The position numbers and the translations under genes were made by a program. The notes under the pieces are model-generated. The model was not told where the DNA came from. It ran no database searches and worked only from the letters and a program-made list of their open reading frames with translations. Positions 11,001 to 22,627 of a stretch of 64,000 nt of DNA are shown one piece after another. Position 1 is the stretch's first letter. Each line of letters opens with the position of its first letter. Origin of the DNA: Trachythela sp. YZ-2020. Lineage: Eukaryota > Cnidaria > Anthozoa > Malacalcyonacea > Clavulariidae. Location: contig JADLSH010000216.1 in the NCBI GenBank assembly GCA_016169945.1, forward strand, positions 2,213,001-2,277,000, given 5' to 3'.

Positions 11001-11590
11001 TTGTCAAGAAGAAACAACTAGTTAACAAACCAGACTTACCGATAAATCCACTCGTTAATGCTGTCGATTTCGGCTTTCAAATCATCTGGATATAGGTTGA
11101 GAAAAAATTCATTGAATTCTCTGTTGAGCATACGATGACCTCACTTGATTCATTGCTCACGATGATATTATTGACTTTATCAAACAACACTGCTGTTTGG
11201 CACTGACTGATTTGCAAGGAGTCGAACGGGGATTTCTTTAATATTTAATGTATAATATATTCTACACAAAATATTAAGTTTAACTATATAAGTATACAGG
11301 GTATAAAAAGGTACAAGATACATACATTCCGATCATTTTCGTAAAATTATATGATAAATCTTACTATAACCCACAAGGTTGGGAGTCGAAATCCAACATA
11401 TGATATTTTAATTCAACTTATATACTGTTATATCGAAATACAACATTGAAATTGGGGGAAGGGGATTTGTCTCAAATATTTTGTGGACGATTGTCTGAAA
11501 ATCTAAAAGTAAACGAACTGAGATTGTGGCTATTTACTCTATAAAATTTTCATGCTAATCGACAAAGTTTGAACAATGTATATGATTATG
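11001..11590. other. Unassigned stretch
   Basis: I see no gene or repeat here that I can support. Confidence 0.35.
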
Positions 11591-12089
11591 ATTTGCATAT
11601 TATATTAACAAGTGGATATGTATACATATATATATATATTGGTGGCTATAAGCTATAATGCAAAAGCTCACTTCCCTTGTGGTCGTTTGAGCACTCTGGC
11701 CCCAAGACACTTCACGCATGTCTGGATGCGCATGTGTCTGAGTATTGTACCACATGCGCTTGGTGAGGGCAATTGCAAGAGTATGGTGTATAAATACGAA
11801 GTCACTCGCATCTAGACTGCGTTACAATATATATAGTCAAATCTGCAGACATGCATGTTTCGCCGTTCAACGGCTCGTCAGTGCAGCTTGTAACGCAGTC
11901 TAGATGCGAGTGACTTCGTATTTATACACCATACTCTTGCCCTCACCAAGCGCATGTGGTACAATATTCAGACACATGCGTATCCAGACATGCGTGAAGT
12001 GTCTTGGGGCCAGAGTGCTCAAACGACCACAAGGGAAGTGAGCTTTATATATATGTATACATATCCACTTGTTAATATGATATGCAAAT
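11591..12089. repeat. Half-kilobase palindrome with a 60-base spacer
   Basis: The left arm (11591-11827) begins ATTTGCATATTATATTAACA and is repeated in inverse from 12089 back to 11888. The arms agree almost base for base over CTTCCCTTGTGGTCGTTTG, CACTTCACGCATGTCTGGAT and TAGACTGCGTTACAA. The left arm carries two extra pieces, about 28 bases near 11638 and six bases near 11770. The spacer (11828-11887) encodes a hammerhead ribozyme on the minus strand. Head-to-head repeats carrying a hammerhead suggest Penelope-like terminal repeats or a retrozyme derivative, but no reverse transcriptase is nearby. Confidence 0.92.
11843..11886 (-). ncRNA. Type I hammerhead self-cleaving ribozyme
   Basis: Read on the minus strand, all conserved parts are present in order. 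Stem I starts with CTGCA (11886-11882). The core CTGACGA follows (11881-11875). Stem II is GCCGTTGAACGGC, five pairs with a UGA loop (11874-11862). GAAA is at 11861-11858. A very short stem III is made by ACATGCATGT, followed by the cleavage triplet GTC, with cleavage expected after C at 11848. TGCAG (11847-11843) closes stem I. Type I hammerheads with such a short stem III are known from Penelope-like elements and animal retrozymes, where they often act as dimers. No core base deviates from the consensus, so it is probably active. Confidence 0.88.
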
Positions 12090-12384
12090 ACTGTTTATAT
12101 GACATCATACAGTATTTCATTAGAGTTTGTTAATTATATATGTAAAACCATATCTTTGGCATTGCTTGTTCCTTTATATTCTAAATCAAAAAATATTTCA
12201 ACTATAACTAATTCAGAAATAAAATTCAAATTTAAAATCTCAATTGCAACGACTTGTTTTCGGCTATTATTTAACACTGTGTTTGCAATGGAAGTTGAAT
12301 GCACCAGATGATCGGGAGACCGAAATTATGGCAATCAGATGGAAGGTGATTGAGTTTAAGTATCAAATCCCGGAAAGTGAAAAG

Positions 12385-12855
12385 AAATTATTAAGAACGC
12401 GTTACTCACGCGTTACCCACCCGTTACCATATGCGTTACCATTATAATAGTCCAATTTTACAGGCAGATATGCAAGCAATGATTAACAACGCGTTGCTCA
12501 CCATTGCCATACGCGTTACCATGCGCGTCTCCATGAATCTTCGTGCTTTTATATACGTTCTATTAATATCGTCACGCGTTACCACGCGTTCCCTTTCTTT
12601 TTCAAGAAAGATTACTACAGATTTTTTAATAGAAAATTTACGGAAACGCTTGGTAACGCGTTGTTTTATGAAAGGAAAATTAGCAAGAACATTTAATTCA
12701 TGGTAACGCGTACAGTAGCGTGTGTTGTAACGCTTTTCCTTATATATATATAGTAACGAAATTTTAATAAAAGCAATTAATTAATGGAAACGCGTACGGC
12801 AACGAGTATAGTAACGCGTGTGGTAACGCGTATGGTAACCCTTTGCGTTGTGTTT
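12385..12855. repeat. Fold-back array of ACGCGTTACC-like units
   Basis: The left half (12385-12600) has about eight units of the type ACGCGTTACC(A)T. The right half (12640-12850) has about seven in the opposite orientation (GGTAACGCGT). The centre near 12605 is itself a hairpin, CTTTCTT followed by AAGAAAG. Several units hold the palindrome ACGCGT. Short open frames across it are by-products. It could be a fold-back transposon remnant; I see no target duplication. Confidence 0.8.
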
Positions 12856-14490
12856 CATTAAAGTTAGTTACTATATTCAAATAATGCAATATGTTCACGT
12901 GCTTAATATTTTGATCGCTGCCCCTTGCATTTAATTATTAATTAAACCAATTCATTGTTCTGTTTTTCTAGACCTGAGTATAGTATAATTAGTAATGCAT
13001 GTCGAAGTAACAGGCCTTTCTCCCAGAACTCGGTAAATTCTGCGAACTCTTTACCAGATCACATCAATTCCAATCCAACCCCCCCCCCCTGGTCCACCCC
13101 GCCCATGTCTGGCCCCGGGTTATATTAGGCATTGCAGCATTTAAAAGAAAACGCTATTATTTCGTACTCAAAATATTATTCAAGTCACATAAACAATGAA
13201 ATATGAATAGTTTGAAACATAAACTTGAATATTAAAGCCTGCAAGGTCTGTCACCAAATTAGCAAACATGAGCTGCTATCCACAGTTAAATTGTTGGATT
13301 GGGGCGTCGGCATTGCCGAATGCCGACCTCGTGTTCGAGGGCTGAGGTTATGCCAAACAGGATAAATTTATGTCCAAACTGCATCATATATCAAAACACA
13401 ATGTATTTCCTCAATCTACTTTTCAAAATAGAAACAACATGCAGTTTGTCATTCTTTGGCTTGTCCTGAAAATAGAATACTTTGAAAATTAGAAGTTTGC
13501 TGTGATTGGTGACATAAGAAAGCCTAATAAAACTTTCAATGTCCAAGAAACTGACCACAGCAACCATATAACGTTCAAAGCATTTCATGCATGCTTAAAC
13601 AGAAAAATAAAAAGTATTTAGAACCTTACGTATGCTTTTCATTGAGATATAGTAGTTCAATTATTTTTTATGATAAACAAACTTCAGCCAACATTTTGAG
13701 ACATTCTTCAAACTTCCAACTTTATAAAGATCTTAAAAGATGAAGAATATGTTATTATTAAAGATGTGAATGACTTAGATTCAAAAGAACTTTTCATAGA
13801 TATGCAGGGTATAAATTAGAGAGGAAAAAATTAGATATGTACCTTTCATATACGTTTTTGGAAGTAGTTCAATTTCGTGATTGACAACACTTTGCCAAAA
13901 ATTATTTAAACTTGCAACAAATATCTAGAACAATTTAAAAAAAACTGCTACTTAACATGCAACTAATTTAATTATATTAACTCCTTGGCTTGCAATGCAC
14001 CCAGATCCACACTACTTCAGTATGTTACTCTGTCAAACACCAGATGATTTTACTCTTGACAACTGGGTCATATATTTCACAGTTCAATGTAATTCTGAAA
14101 ACTTGGTCGGGCATAACCCATGTTTTGGTCGGCCATGATCGCCTTTTGATTGGCCACTAATTACCTACAGACCTCAAGATAGAAATTATTGAAATTAATA
14201 AGTAAAAAACGGTCTGCCATATTATATGTCCAAGCAAGACAACAATATTGGTTGGCCATCTCTGCAATTCGCTCTGAAAATGGCCAACCATTACATTGAA
14301 CTCTTTCATATTTTCTTTAAGATTTTGAAAATCCTGAATCTATTATAACAGCAGACATGCCCGCATAGCAATATTTTATGGGAGGTGGTTTTTCTTGCTC
14401 AAACTTTCGCTTTTCCAGCATGTCGTATCCCTATAAACTTTTTCCTGTCTGCACTTCAATTCCCAACCTTAATACTACCAACCACGCGGC
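12856..14490. other. Unassigned stretch
   Basis: No gene is supported. It contains a C run at 13079-13089 and a small perfect hairpin near 13302-13325 around GTCGGCATTGCCGAATGCCGAC. Confidence 0.35.
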
Positions 14491-14493
14491 TAT

Positions 14494-15803
14494 AGTCTAG
14501 GAGGCACATGCGTACGGGCGCAACTTCATTTAGGGGGGCAAACAAAATTTTGCCCGAATTTTAAGCTTATCCAATTAATGCGCGAATTTGGAAAAACATA
14601 TTGCTAACAATAATAACCACTTTTAGTTGTATTTTACAAATCAATATGCTGAATTTTCACTTGTGCATTGCTTCTGTGAACTCAAAATGAATGTTTACAA
14701 ATCTATGAGCAGGAGGTTATACATAACTTAGAAAAAATACCTATATCGTCCATGTCGTTGACCAAGTGTCAATTATTTTCAGATTATTCATATCATTCTT
14801 AATGGTTTTGTTGGCATGTGCTCGTCAGGGCCGTAGCCACGATGTTAACATTAGTGGAACAAATTTTTTCGAGCCCAAAAGTCCAATAATCTGTAGGGGG
14901 GTCCGGGGGCATGCTCCAGCAAAGGGTGTTTCGCATTCTGAGACCACTCTAATTCAATAATAGTAATAATGGTTCAGATTATCAGTTAATAAATAATCAT
15001 TCAGTCTAATTCTTAAAGAAAAAATATATTTTCTGTGAAATAATTGGTGCGACAAATGTCACTCCCATTTGTTTTCTTCGTTCATGCACCGTTGGCTACG
15101 GTCCTGCTTGTCAATGTTAATAGGAACTGAAGCATGTAGGACGGCAATGCGTGACGACGACGGCAAAAACAAACTCCCTCAAATAAATGATAGTAAGGAA
15201 AACTTGTCATGTATTATCAATCGTATGAATTTAATATATTTTAAGAAGTTGAAGACATGGGCTTTGTGGTTGAGAAGAGTTCTACTGAACCAATTTGAAG
15301 TTGCACTTGTTGCGGCTTGAACTGCAGACTTTGAAATGCAGACTGTGATTTGCCGTTGTAAACAGAGCAACGACCACGTCTAAAACTCCCGTGGGACCTT
15401 AATTATTCATTTATTTTCATCGACTCGTTGTATTAATAACTGTCGCCGTTGCGTTGCCGTCCTACATGCTTAAGTTCTCTAATGAGAGCGAAGATAGGTT
15501 TTCATGCGCCGTTCTCATTATAGCCGTTCTCGTTAGAGCCAATTCTTCTTTGGTCAGGCAAAGGCATGCAACTGAATTGCAGAAATGTTCAATTTATACT
15601 ATAATTGTTTTTCAACAACACGAAACCAGATAAATATAGGCAGTACTTTAAATTACAAAATTCTGTTTCTGTTTAAGTTCAGACTACATAATTCTATTTT
15701 GCCCGAATAATCGTGAACCATTTGCCCGAATGATTTGAATCTCCAAATTTTTTTTTGTGGGGTGGGGGCAGGTGCCCCTCCTGCCCGTACGCCTATGCTA
15801 GGA
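14494..15803. mobile_element. Possible DNA element with GCGTACGGGC ends
   Basis: Near 14497 the sequence reads CTAGG...GCGTACGGGC, and near 15803 the reverse complement reads CTAGCATAGGCGTACGGGC. Both ends are followed inward by G-rich sequence and TTTTGCCCGAA-type motifs (14552 and 15698). This looks like a decayed pair of inverted termini around other repeats, including the MITE at 15124-15477. No target duplication is visible, so the call is weak. Confidence 0.3.
15124..15477. mobile_element. MITE with GAACTNAAGCATGTAGGACG ends
   Basis: The left end GAACTGAAGCATGTAGGACG and the inverse of the right end GAACTTAAGCATGTAGGACG match in 19 of 20 bases and continue as GGCAA[T/C]GC. It is 354 bp and non-coding. 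A related copy lies at about 58487-58790, sharing ATGTAGGACGGCAATGC and AACTTGTC[A/G]TGTATTATCAA. Target duplication not resolved. Confidence 0.65.
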
Positions 15804-15809
15804 GGGTAT

Positions 15810-17744
15810 TGATGTGACTATATCTCGATGTTTTTAAATGAATATAATTGACTTTCAGCACTCAAAAATGACATCTTGCCAATTAAATTACATAAACAAT
15901 GTTCTCAGCTTAGAAAACATTTTTTTGCGTAGCAATTTGGCGCATCGTCGCCGCCGAGGGGCAAGGGCGAGGTCACTGCATATAAAATGTCCACATTTTG
16001 CCTACTCAATATCCCGGCAAGATTTGAAAAAAACCTGTCTTTTTCCCACGAATAAAGCAACTTAGATCGTACTTAGTATTTTTCGTAGGTTGGTTAATAC
16101 TATTAGCAACAAATTTCACCTAAAACAAAGTTTTTATTTCGACAATCGACCCGTAGCTAACCGCGAACGTACAAAGTACAAACTTTGTGCCGAAAAATCG
16201 CACTAAATACTGGCTTGGTTCCACTAAGATCCATATCTATTAGATACCTAAGTACAAAATCTAAGTACTCCTGTACAAAAAGAGACATTAAATACAGCAT
16301 ATTACCTTCAAATCAACGCAGGATTCATGAAAAAGATCTTGCCAACTTCGCCATGTTTCTTGTCCGAACCACGCGGAAAGGAAACATTTTAAATTCGGAA
16401 ATGTTCGGAATTCGGTCTGACACGTCTGACTCCAGAACAAATGCAACGGCAAAGCGACGGCAAGTCGACAAATTCCGAACATAGACGACATATGCATTAA
16501 TATCAACTAGACCACAGAGGCCCAGGCTCTATTTGCACGCGCCCGCCTAGGTGACTTCCTTATAACGAGGGAAGGAAGGAAACATTGAGACCAAAATAGC
16601 CCAGACTTGGCATATATTACACGAAACTATCCTCGATTTTTCGCCTTTAAATGCATTTCTTTCGAGATTAATCGATATCCCCTGCAAGAATGATACCGTA
16701 CAACTCTCAAAACAACGATGCTTTAATCAAAGAGCTTAAATTCGCTCTAAAATCGGTGAGGGAATGACAAAATTTGGCAAAAATATATCCGCGTGCCACT
16801 CAAACGTGATTGGACAACTTTGAAATTTGAAATTTTTGTTGATATTCGTTGTCCAATATAATCAGGTTTGAGTGTATTTTGAGTTGTTCAACGACTTCCG
16901 GTTTTTGACCAGCAAACCTGGCACGCGGATATATTTTTACAAATATAGATCTAAAGAAGTACGGAACGAAAACAATAGCTCTCCATTACGCACTGATAGT
17001 CTAATACAGCTCTATTCTCTCTTCTTTGCCAGTATTATTATTGTTACATTTATATTATAAGGGCACTTTTGACTCCCTTGCCCCCCTTAGGAAAGGGCAG
17101 GAGAGGCGCTTGACCGCCCCCCCCCTGACCGGCGTCCCTGACTGTCTATCCTATGAGTACAGTAGGAGTATATAAGTTAATTATGCACATGAATGAGTCA
17201 CTCCTTTGTTTTTCCTACGAAGCGGTCAGAAAACACTCGCGCCACTCCGATTTAATATACACACCCGTTATATTTATGTGCCTTTGTGTGCAGGAACTGC
17301 AAGGTTGTGCGAAAAAGTGAAGAATGTTGCTGCGAAGACATTCTGCGAAGAGCTCGAGAAATATCCAGCAGGACATGAATCCGATGAAAAATTTAATCGA
17401 AACAGGTGCTTTCAATATGTACGATTTATATCTATCGTCTATAGGCGTACCTGGAACGCACATCGTGAAAGGTATTTATATATAAGGAAACTCAAATATA
17501 TATATATATATATATGTTAGTAATATACCAAGTTCTCTGCAGAAGATCACAGTCATGCGTGAAGCGGCTCGAAGTATAGGAACAATACTACCACAGAGCA
17601 CTCTTATAAAAAACCAATATATATTCTTATCTTATCTTGTTTTGAAATGAATATATTTTATTTCATAGAATAGCTTAACTCGAAGGAATATCGATCTATC
17701 GTGCGGATTTGGCCTCACTAAATCCCAAAACCTGGGTCAACGAC
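15810..17744. other. Unassigned stretch
   Basis: No gene is supported. A (TA)n run lies at about 17495-17515. The open frames at 16185-16506 and 17206-17520 show no family features. Confidence 0.35.
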
Positions 17745-17850
17745 AGCGTCATATTAAAGTGCTTAAATCACAAAAAATAATTTTTGATTTTCGACGAATA
17801 GTCTGGGACGAGCCTGTGTGACGTAACTTAAGGAACTTGTTCACGACACG
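17745..17850 (+). repeat. Inverted-repeat partner of 19110-19352
   Basis: AAAGTGCTTAAATCACAAAA, then TAATTTTTGATTTTCG, recurs in inverse at 19308-19350. A second shared piece, TGTGTGACGTAACTTAAGG, matches the inverse of 19135-19155. Relative to its partner this copy lacks about 130 internal bases. Confidence 0.7.
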
Positions 17851-19109
17851 CTATATGTATTGACTTATCTGGCTTAGAGAAAACTGCTAGTGGGACTAAA
17901 AAATAAATATTATTCCATCAAAGATAACCTTTATGTTGCCCACAAAATATACCAGAAGACTCTGAAGGTGTACAAAATGTGACCGGAGTTTGCAATGCAG
18001 AATTTAAACGACTACATTGTCAATGCTTAAAGCAGACATGGCCTAAGTACGGCAGACAAGACACAATTGCCTTCGTCTATTTGCGCTAAACCTTCGCAGG
18101 CGAGGACAAATTATAACCAAAATATATATCCAGAAATTCTGATCAGAAAAGGCCAACATAATAACATAGAATATTTGCGACGCCAACTACGGCAAGAATT
18201 AGCTTCTAGCTTCTCCTTAGTATAGTGAACGACAAGACGACGAAACGATACTCGCCTCCCGGTATGGTTATAATAATAAATGGCTGAAATATAATGCCGC
18301 GCGCCATCATCTCCGGCCGCAAGTATCTTAATTATATTACTTTATAACTGTCTGGAATAGTAACAAGTCCTTGTTTGTGCCATTTTAAAGCGCTAATATG
18401 ATTTACATAGAAATGATGTGTCTTCTCTATAGTAGCTGCGAACACCGTGACGAGACTGATCTGTCGGGATCATGCTTATGCTATACAGCTTATCATGTAC
18501 GTTTTGTGCAGGCTTACATTGCGCAAATTTGACGCAGTCACTGCGAAAAGTAGAAGGTGCATTCTTATTTCCTTAGATCAACGTATTTAACACATTTTTT
18601 TCAAACATATTGGTGTTGTCCGACGGTTCTAATATATACAATCCGCTTGAAATGAAAATGTTTACTTTTTGAGACAGGTCTTTGGCTCTTTGCGAAGCTT
18701 GTCAGTTGAGCAGTCTGAAGCGCTATCGGTTCTGGAATTGGAAATGTGAGATAAATCCACCACTAAAGAGCTATAATGGAAAACGTAGCCATACCAAGGC
18801 TGTTTTCCATTCTTGAAAATTTAAATTTCTCAAACACAAGAAATAACACAAGACTAGACTAGAGATCAAATAATCTATAATATTATATTATATTAAAGCA
18901 GACCATAGACGCACGCAGAGTTGTCACGCTTGTGCCGTGCGTTATGCTAATAATCGCCACGAAATTTCAGCCACACAGTACAGTCCACACTCATACTGGA
19001 TCTCTGCTGGGCTGTGATCTGGTCATCACTTTAAAATGGCAAAGCAATTCCTTTTTCAGCTCAGTAAAATTATGTTTTGCCTTCCTGATAAAGCAATAAT
19101 ATACAAGTC
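17851..19109. other. Interior between two inverted repeats, no gene seen
   Basis: There is no supported coding sequence. If the flanking inverted repeats are transposon ends, this would be the interior of a non-autonomous element. Confidence 0.35.
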
Positions 19110-19352
19110 AACACAGTAAAAGTAAAGCTTCCGTCCCTTAAGCTACGTCACACAAGTGTCGCGCCAGGCCTTTTCCTGTCCTTTTCCTGCCCGCGACTTT
19201 TTTTCAAAAATAGCCCATTTTGCCATGTTTAAAGTCGTTTACCTCACAAACGAAAAGCGAAAACCAAAACCTGTAAAGGAACTTATTAACTAACTTTTTG
19301 TCCTCTATTCGAAAATCAAAAATTATTTTTTGTGATATAAGCACTTTAACTA
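19110..19352 (-). repeat. Inverted-repeat partner of 17745-17850
   Basis: Read on the minus strand it begins TTAAAGTGCTTATATCACAA and continues through the piece missing from the other copy, ending near GTGTGACGTAGCTTAAGGGA. It could be a dispersed repeat inserted twice or the end of one larger element. Confidence 0.65.
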
Positions 19353-20307
19353 TACATCTAATTACATGCATATAACATATTCATTTGTTTCTCCTTGACT
19401 GTATATTTTACAGGTACTATAGCCTTGAGGCAGACAAGACAATGGGCTTGAACTTTTGTTACCCATGGCTGTTGATTAATGGCCCATAGTACGTACACAA
19501 CGTAATTATTAGTTAATATATAATTGAGATCTTACGGCTCCTTTGGCTTTCTTCGGATCTTAAGGTTTCTTTGACAACTTTGACCAAGAGGCAAGCAGAG
19601 CCTCATTGTTAGTGTAAATTATATAGAGTTTATTCAGATTTCAAATTTAAAAAATCTATTTTTCTGCATGCTGTATAGTAATATATTTTCACCGCTACCT
19701 CCGCCACACAATGGCCAAGCTGAAAAAGGAATTAAGATTGGGGTTAAATAATCATTTCAGCTTGGACATAGCGAGCGGGGAGGTGTTGGTGTCGCAACCG
19801 AGGGGAGGAGGGTGGGGTGAACTCGAAATATATTGTTACTTGCCAAGTTTGACGAGCAAACACGTAATGTGGAAAATCGTCTGTTTTCGCCCTTTTTATG
19901 TCTATTTTCCTAGGTCCCAGGGTTTCCCATCATTTTATGCTAATAATAAATAAATTACTTCCTGTTTTCATGGCCTTGTTTAGACAGAGCTATCAGTGAA
20001 AATATTGTATTTTTGATAATTTGATCTGCTAATTTCGCCTTACATTTGTCCATTTAGAGGCAGCTGCATGCTTAAAAACACATTTGTACTCAGACATTCT
20101 GGCTTTATTTCCGTGCAACGCCACACACCATGAAAATATTCCCAGTGCAAAAATGCAACTTTACAATCTGGCATATAAGGAGTTTGTTTTAGTGAACCAA
20201 AACGAAACATAATAGAAGGCATGCCTGACTACGGGTCTTTGTTCAAAATGTCAGAATCCTACATTAATGCTTTTTCCTACACTGAGAATTCACTGTTTTA
20301 CACAAAC
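19353..20307. other. Unassigned stretch
   Basis: I see no supported gene or repeat. Confidence 0.35.
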
Positions 20308-21120
20308 AATTGTTTTTGTACAATTACTATGTAGTATGTAACTATATGTACAATAGTGCTGCTCGTAGTCATTGACACTGACTTACAGTATATACTATTA
20401 AAAATATCAACTATTTAATCTTGATGTATTATCGTGACCAAGTTCTTTATCATGACCTTTGGTTTTACTAAGTCCAGTTTATTTATGCTATATTTTATAA
20501 ATATTAATATAATATGAATATTATCACCATGTGACCAAAGTGAAACAGTTTATAAATGAGTTACTTTAATGTATTTCCTACTTCTTTTTTAGATGAGGAT
20601 GCAAAGTTCCTGTTTGCAAATATGATGGTGTAAAATATACGCATCCTCAAAAAACAACTTCAGCATATATTCCACAGGAAATGTTGGACAATGTTGGAAT
20701 GTGATGGGCATGGACTTAAGGGCCTTCAGCAGATTACCACCAACTGTTGTGGAGTTTGTGTATACAGAAAAGTTTTTCACAAAGCTGTCCTCCAAATGCA
20801 AAATATAATCTAGGAAACATTGAAAAGGCAAGTGTAATCCTCCAGAACTATGGTCCTCTTTATAGTTTTTAAAATAGCAGAGTAATTTGCTGGTAGAATC
20901 CAAATCCTTGGACTCCAAAATTTCTTTACATGAGGAACAGTCATGGATGTTGAAGCACTTCTTTAGGAGATATCCCACAACATATGCAACAGCAATTTTT
21001 TTGGACTACACAGGAACTTACATGCTGCTCTCGGTAATCTGTCGCACCAATAACCAATGTTTGAGGTTGAGGAGATGGCTGCACCAGAACGGCATTGCTG
21101 GACTTGCTTGAAAACTGTGA
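20308..21120 (+). repeat. Left arm of a large inverted duplication
   Basis: This arm recurs in inverse at 22628-23710. Shared pieces include TGACCAAGTTCTTTATCATG, TTTGGTTTTACTAAGTCCAG and, in the transposase, GTCATGGATGTTGAAGCACT. The arm holds the C-terminal part of a P-like transposase on the minus strand. It keeps about 200 bases (about 20578-20780) that the other arm lacks, and has no MITE at the site where the other arm carries one. Confidence 0.88.
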
Positions 21121-21833
21121 TAGAAGGGAATCCAAATCTATTTGTGATAGAAGGGAATTACCAGTGGTTGAAGTTAGAAACGAACTAAAGAGAAGTTTCC
21201 TAAATGCCCTAGTGGACTGAGTGGGGGTCGGGTTGTCACAATTCCCTCCCTGTTGTCGAATAGTACCATTTTCTAGTGTGTCAGTATTCAATCTTCGTGT
21301 GTATAAGAATTTGAAATCGTGGTTCTGCTTCAGGTCTTCCCAGATCAAAAGGATAGCATTCAGGGATATAAGCCACCCCTTAAGGCATTTAATCCTACCT
21401 GTTACATCTTTTACACCATCATATGCTTTCATGCTTTTTATGAAACTAATAGCTTCTTTAAGGAAATTTACATGATTGGATTTTCCAGTTATGCCCGTTT
21501 TAAGATCTTTAGGTGAATATAGTCTGAAACAATTTACGCTATCAAACAAAGAATCAAATTTAGAAACAAACTCTGCTGTTACCCATGATTGTGATAGGAC
21601 CCAGATTGTGATAGGACCCTTAAACTGACATATGTGCAAAGTGAAGCTGCAACAGTATGACTTAAGACTTGTGTTGCTAATTTAACTTTCATCTTACTGA
21701 AGTTGTTGGGGTGAATGTGCTTTTCCGATAGCTTAGGTGCAGGTCTAATAGGAAGTGACTTGTCTTTGTCATAGAATACTTCTATATCTTTCCAGCAAGC
21801 AACAAGATTTCCAAACTTAAATGAGTATTTCAT
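20589..21833 (-). pseudogene. P-element-like (THAP9-type) transposase, C-terminal part, broken
   Basis: Three overlapping minus-strand frames together read as the later part of a P-superfamily transposase. 21833-21579 has FGNLVACWKDIEVFYDKDKS and HIHPNNFSKMKVKLATQVLS. 21639-20941 has EFVSKFDSLFDSVNCF, GRIKCLKGW, FLYTRRLNTDTLENG, then IRQQGGNCDNPTPTQSTRAF. 20978-20589 has NIHDCSSCKEILESKD and GLHLPFQCFLDYI. The IRQQGGN-DNPTP-TRAFRK block is highly characteristic. A stop or shift after TLENG, where the family continues with a few residues before IRQQGG, and frame changes near 21600 and 20950 make it a pseudogene. No THAP DNA-binding domain was found upstream. Confidence 0.88.
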
Positions 21834-22627
21834 GAGATTGACAAACTTAATGAGATGGACAAACTTAATGAGATTGACAAACTTAAATGAGGCGTTACCC
21901 TTGTTAATACTTTATCATGTGATGGACTATACTTTCAGTAACAGCATGATTTTGCTGTAAAAGCTGTAGGTATTTATTATGTTTAATGCACCAATCGTTC
22001 AGATATCTAAAATGCAAGCTACTGTGAATCCTCTATTAAGCTGCATGAAGTAGTGCTTATTGGAGAGAGGGATGACTTATTAAATAGATAGGGGGCTAAT
22101 TCCTGACCCAAAATGTGGGAAGTAAGAAAAGCAGCAAACTAACATGAACTAAAAACAGGGGCTAGGGGCTTATAAGAGGTGGAATGTAATAAAAGTCTTA
22201 CATCAAAAAACATGGGGGGCTTAAAAGAGACGGGGGAGGTTATTAGAGAGGGATGTTAATATTGTGCTTGTCCAAGTTGTTCCAACTACCCCTTGTCTCT
22301 GTACCCATAGCAACTATTTACATATCTTGTCCAGTCCAAAAGCCAGTTTGTTGACACCCCAATATTCCTTGGATAACTGAAACAAACAGAAATGAAGACA
22401 GAACAAAATTTGACGCTTTGAAAATCCAATGGCTATGCTTCTGACAATTTGAAATTGATACGTTTTTCCACCATTGGGTCAAATATACAGTAATAAGATG
22501 GATAAGCCTTTCAAAAATTATATAACATGACATCATATTTTACATTCCCTGTATACTGTACTGTACATGCAGTATTGAATACAATACTTTGATAACCTGT
22601 GCACTTAAGAGATTAAACTTTTGCCCA
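21834..22627. other. Spacer of the inverted duplication
   Basis: It contains short direct repeats of GACAAACTTAATGAGAT near 21838-21890 and a G-rich patch (22060-22260) loosely similar to the inverse of 31960-32050. No gene seen. Confidence 0.4.
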
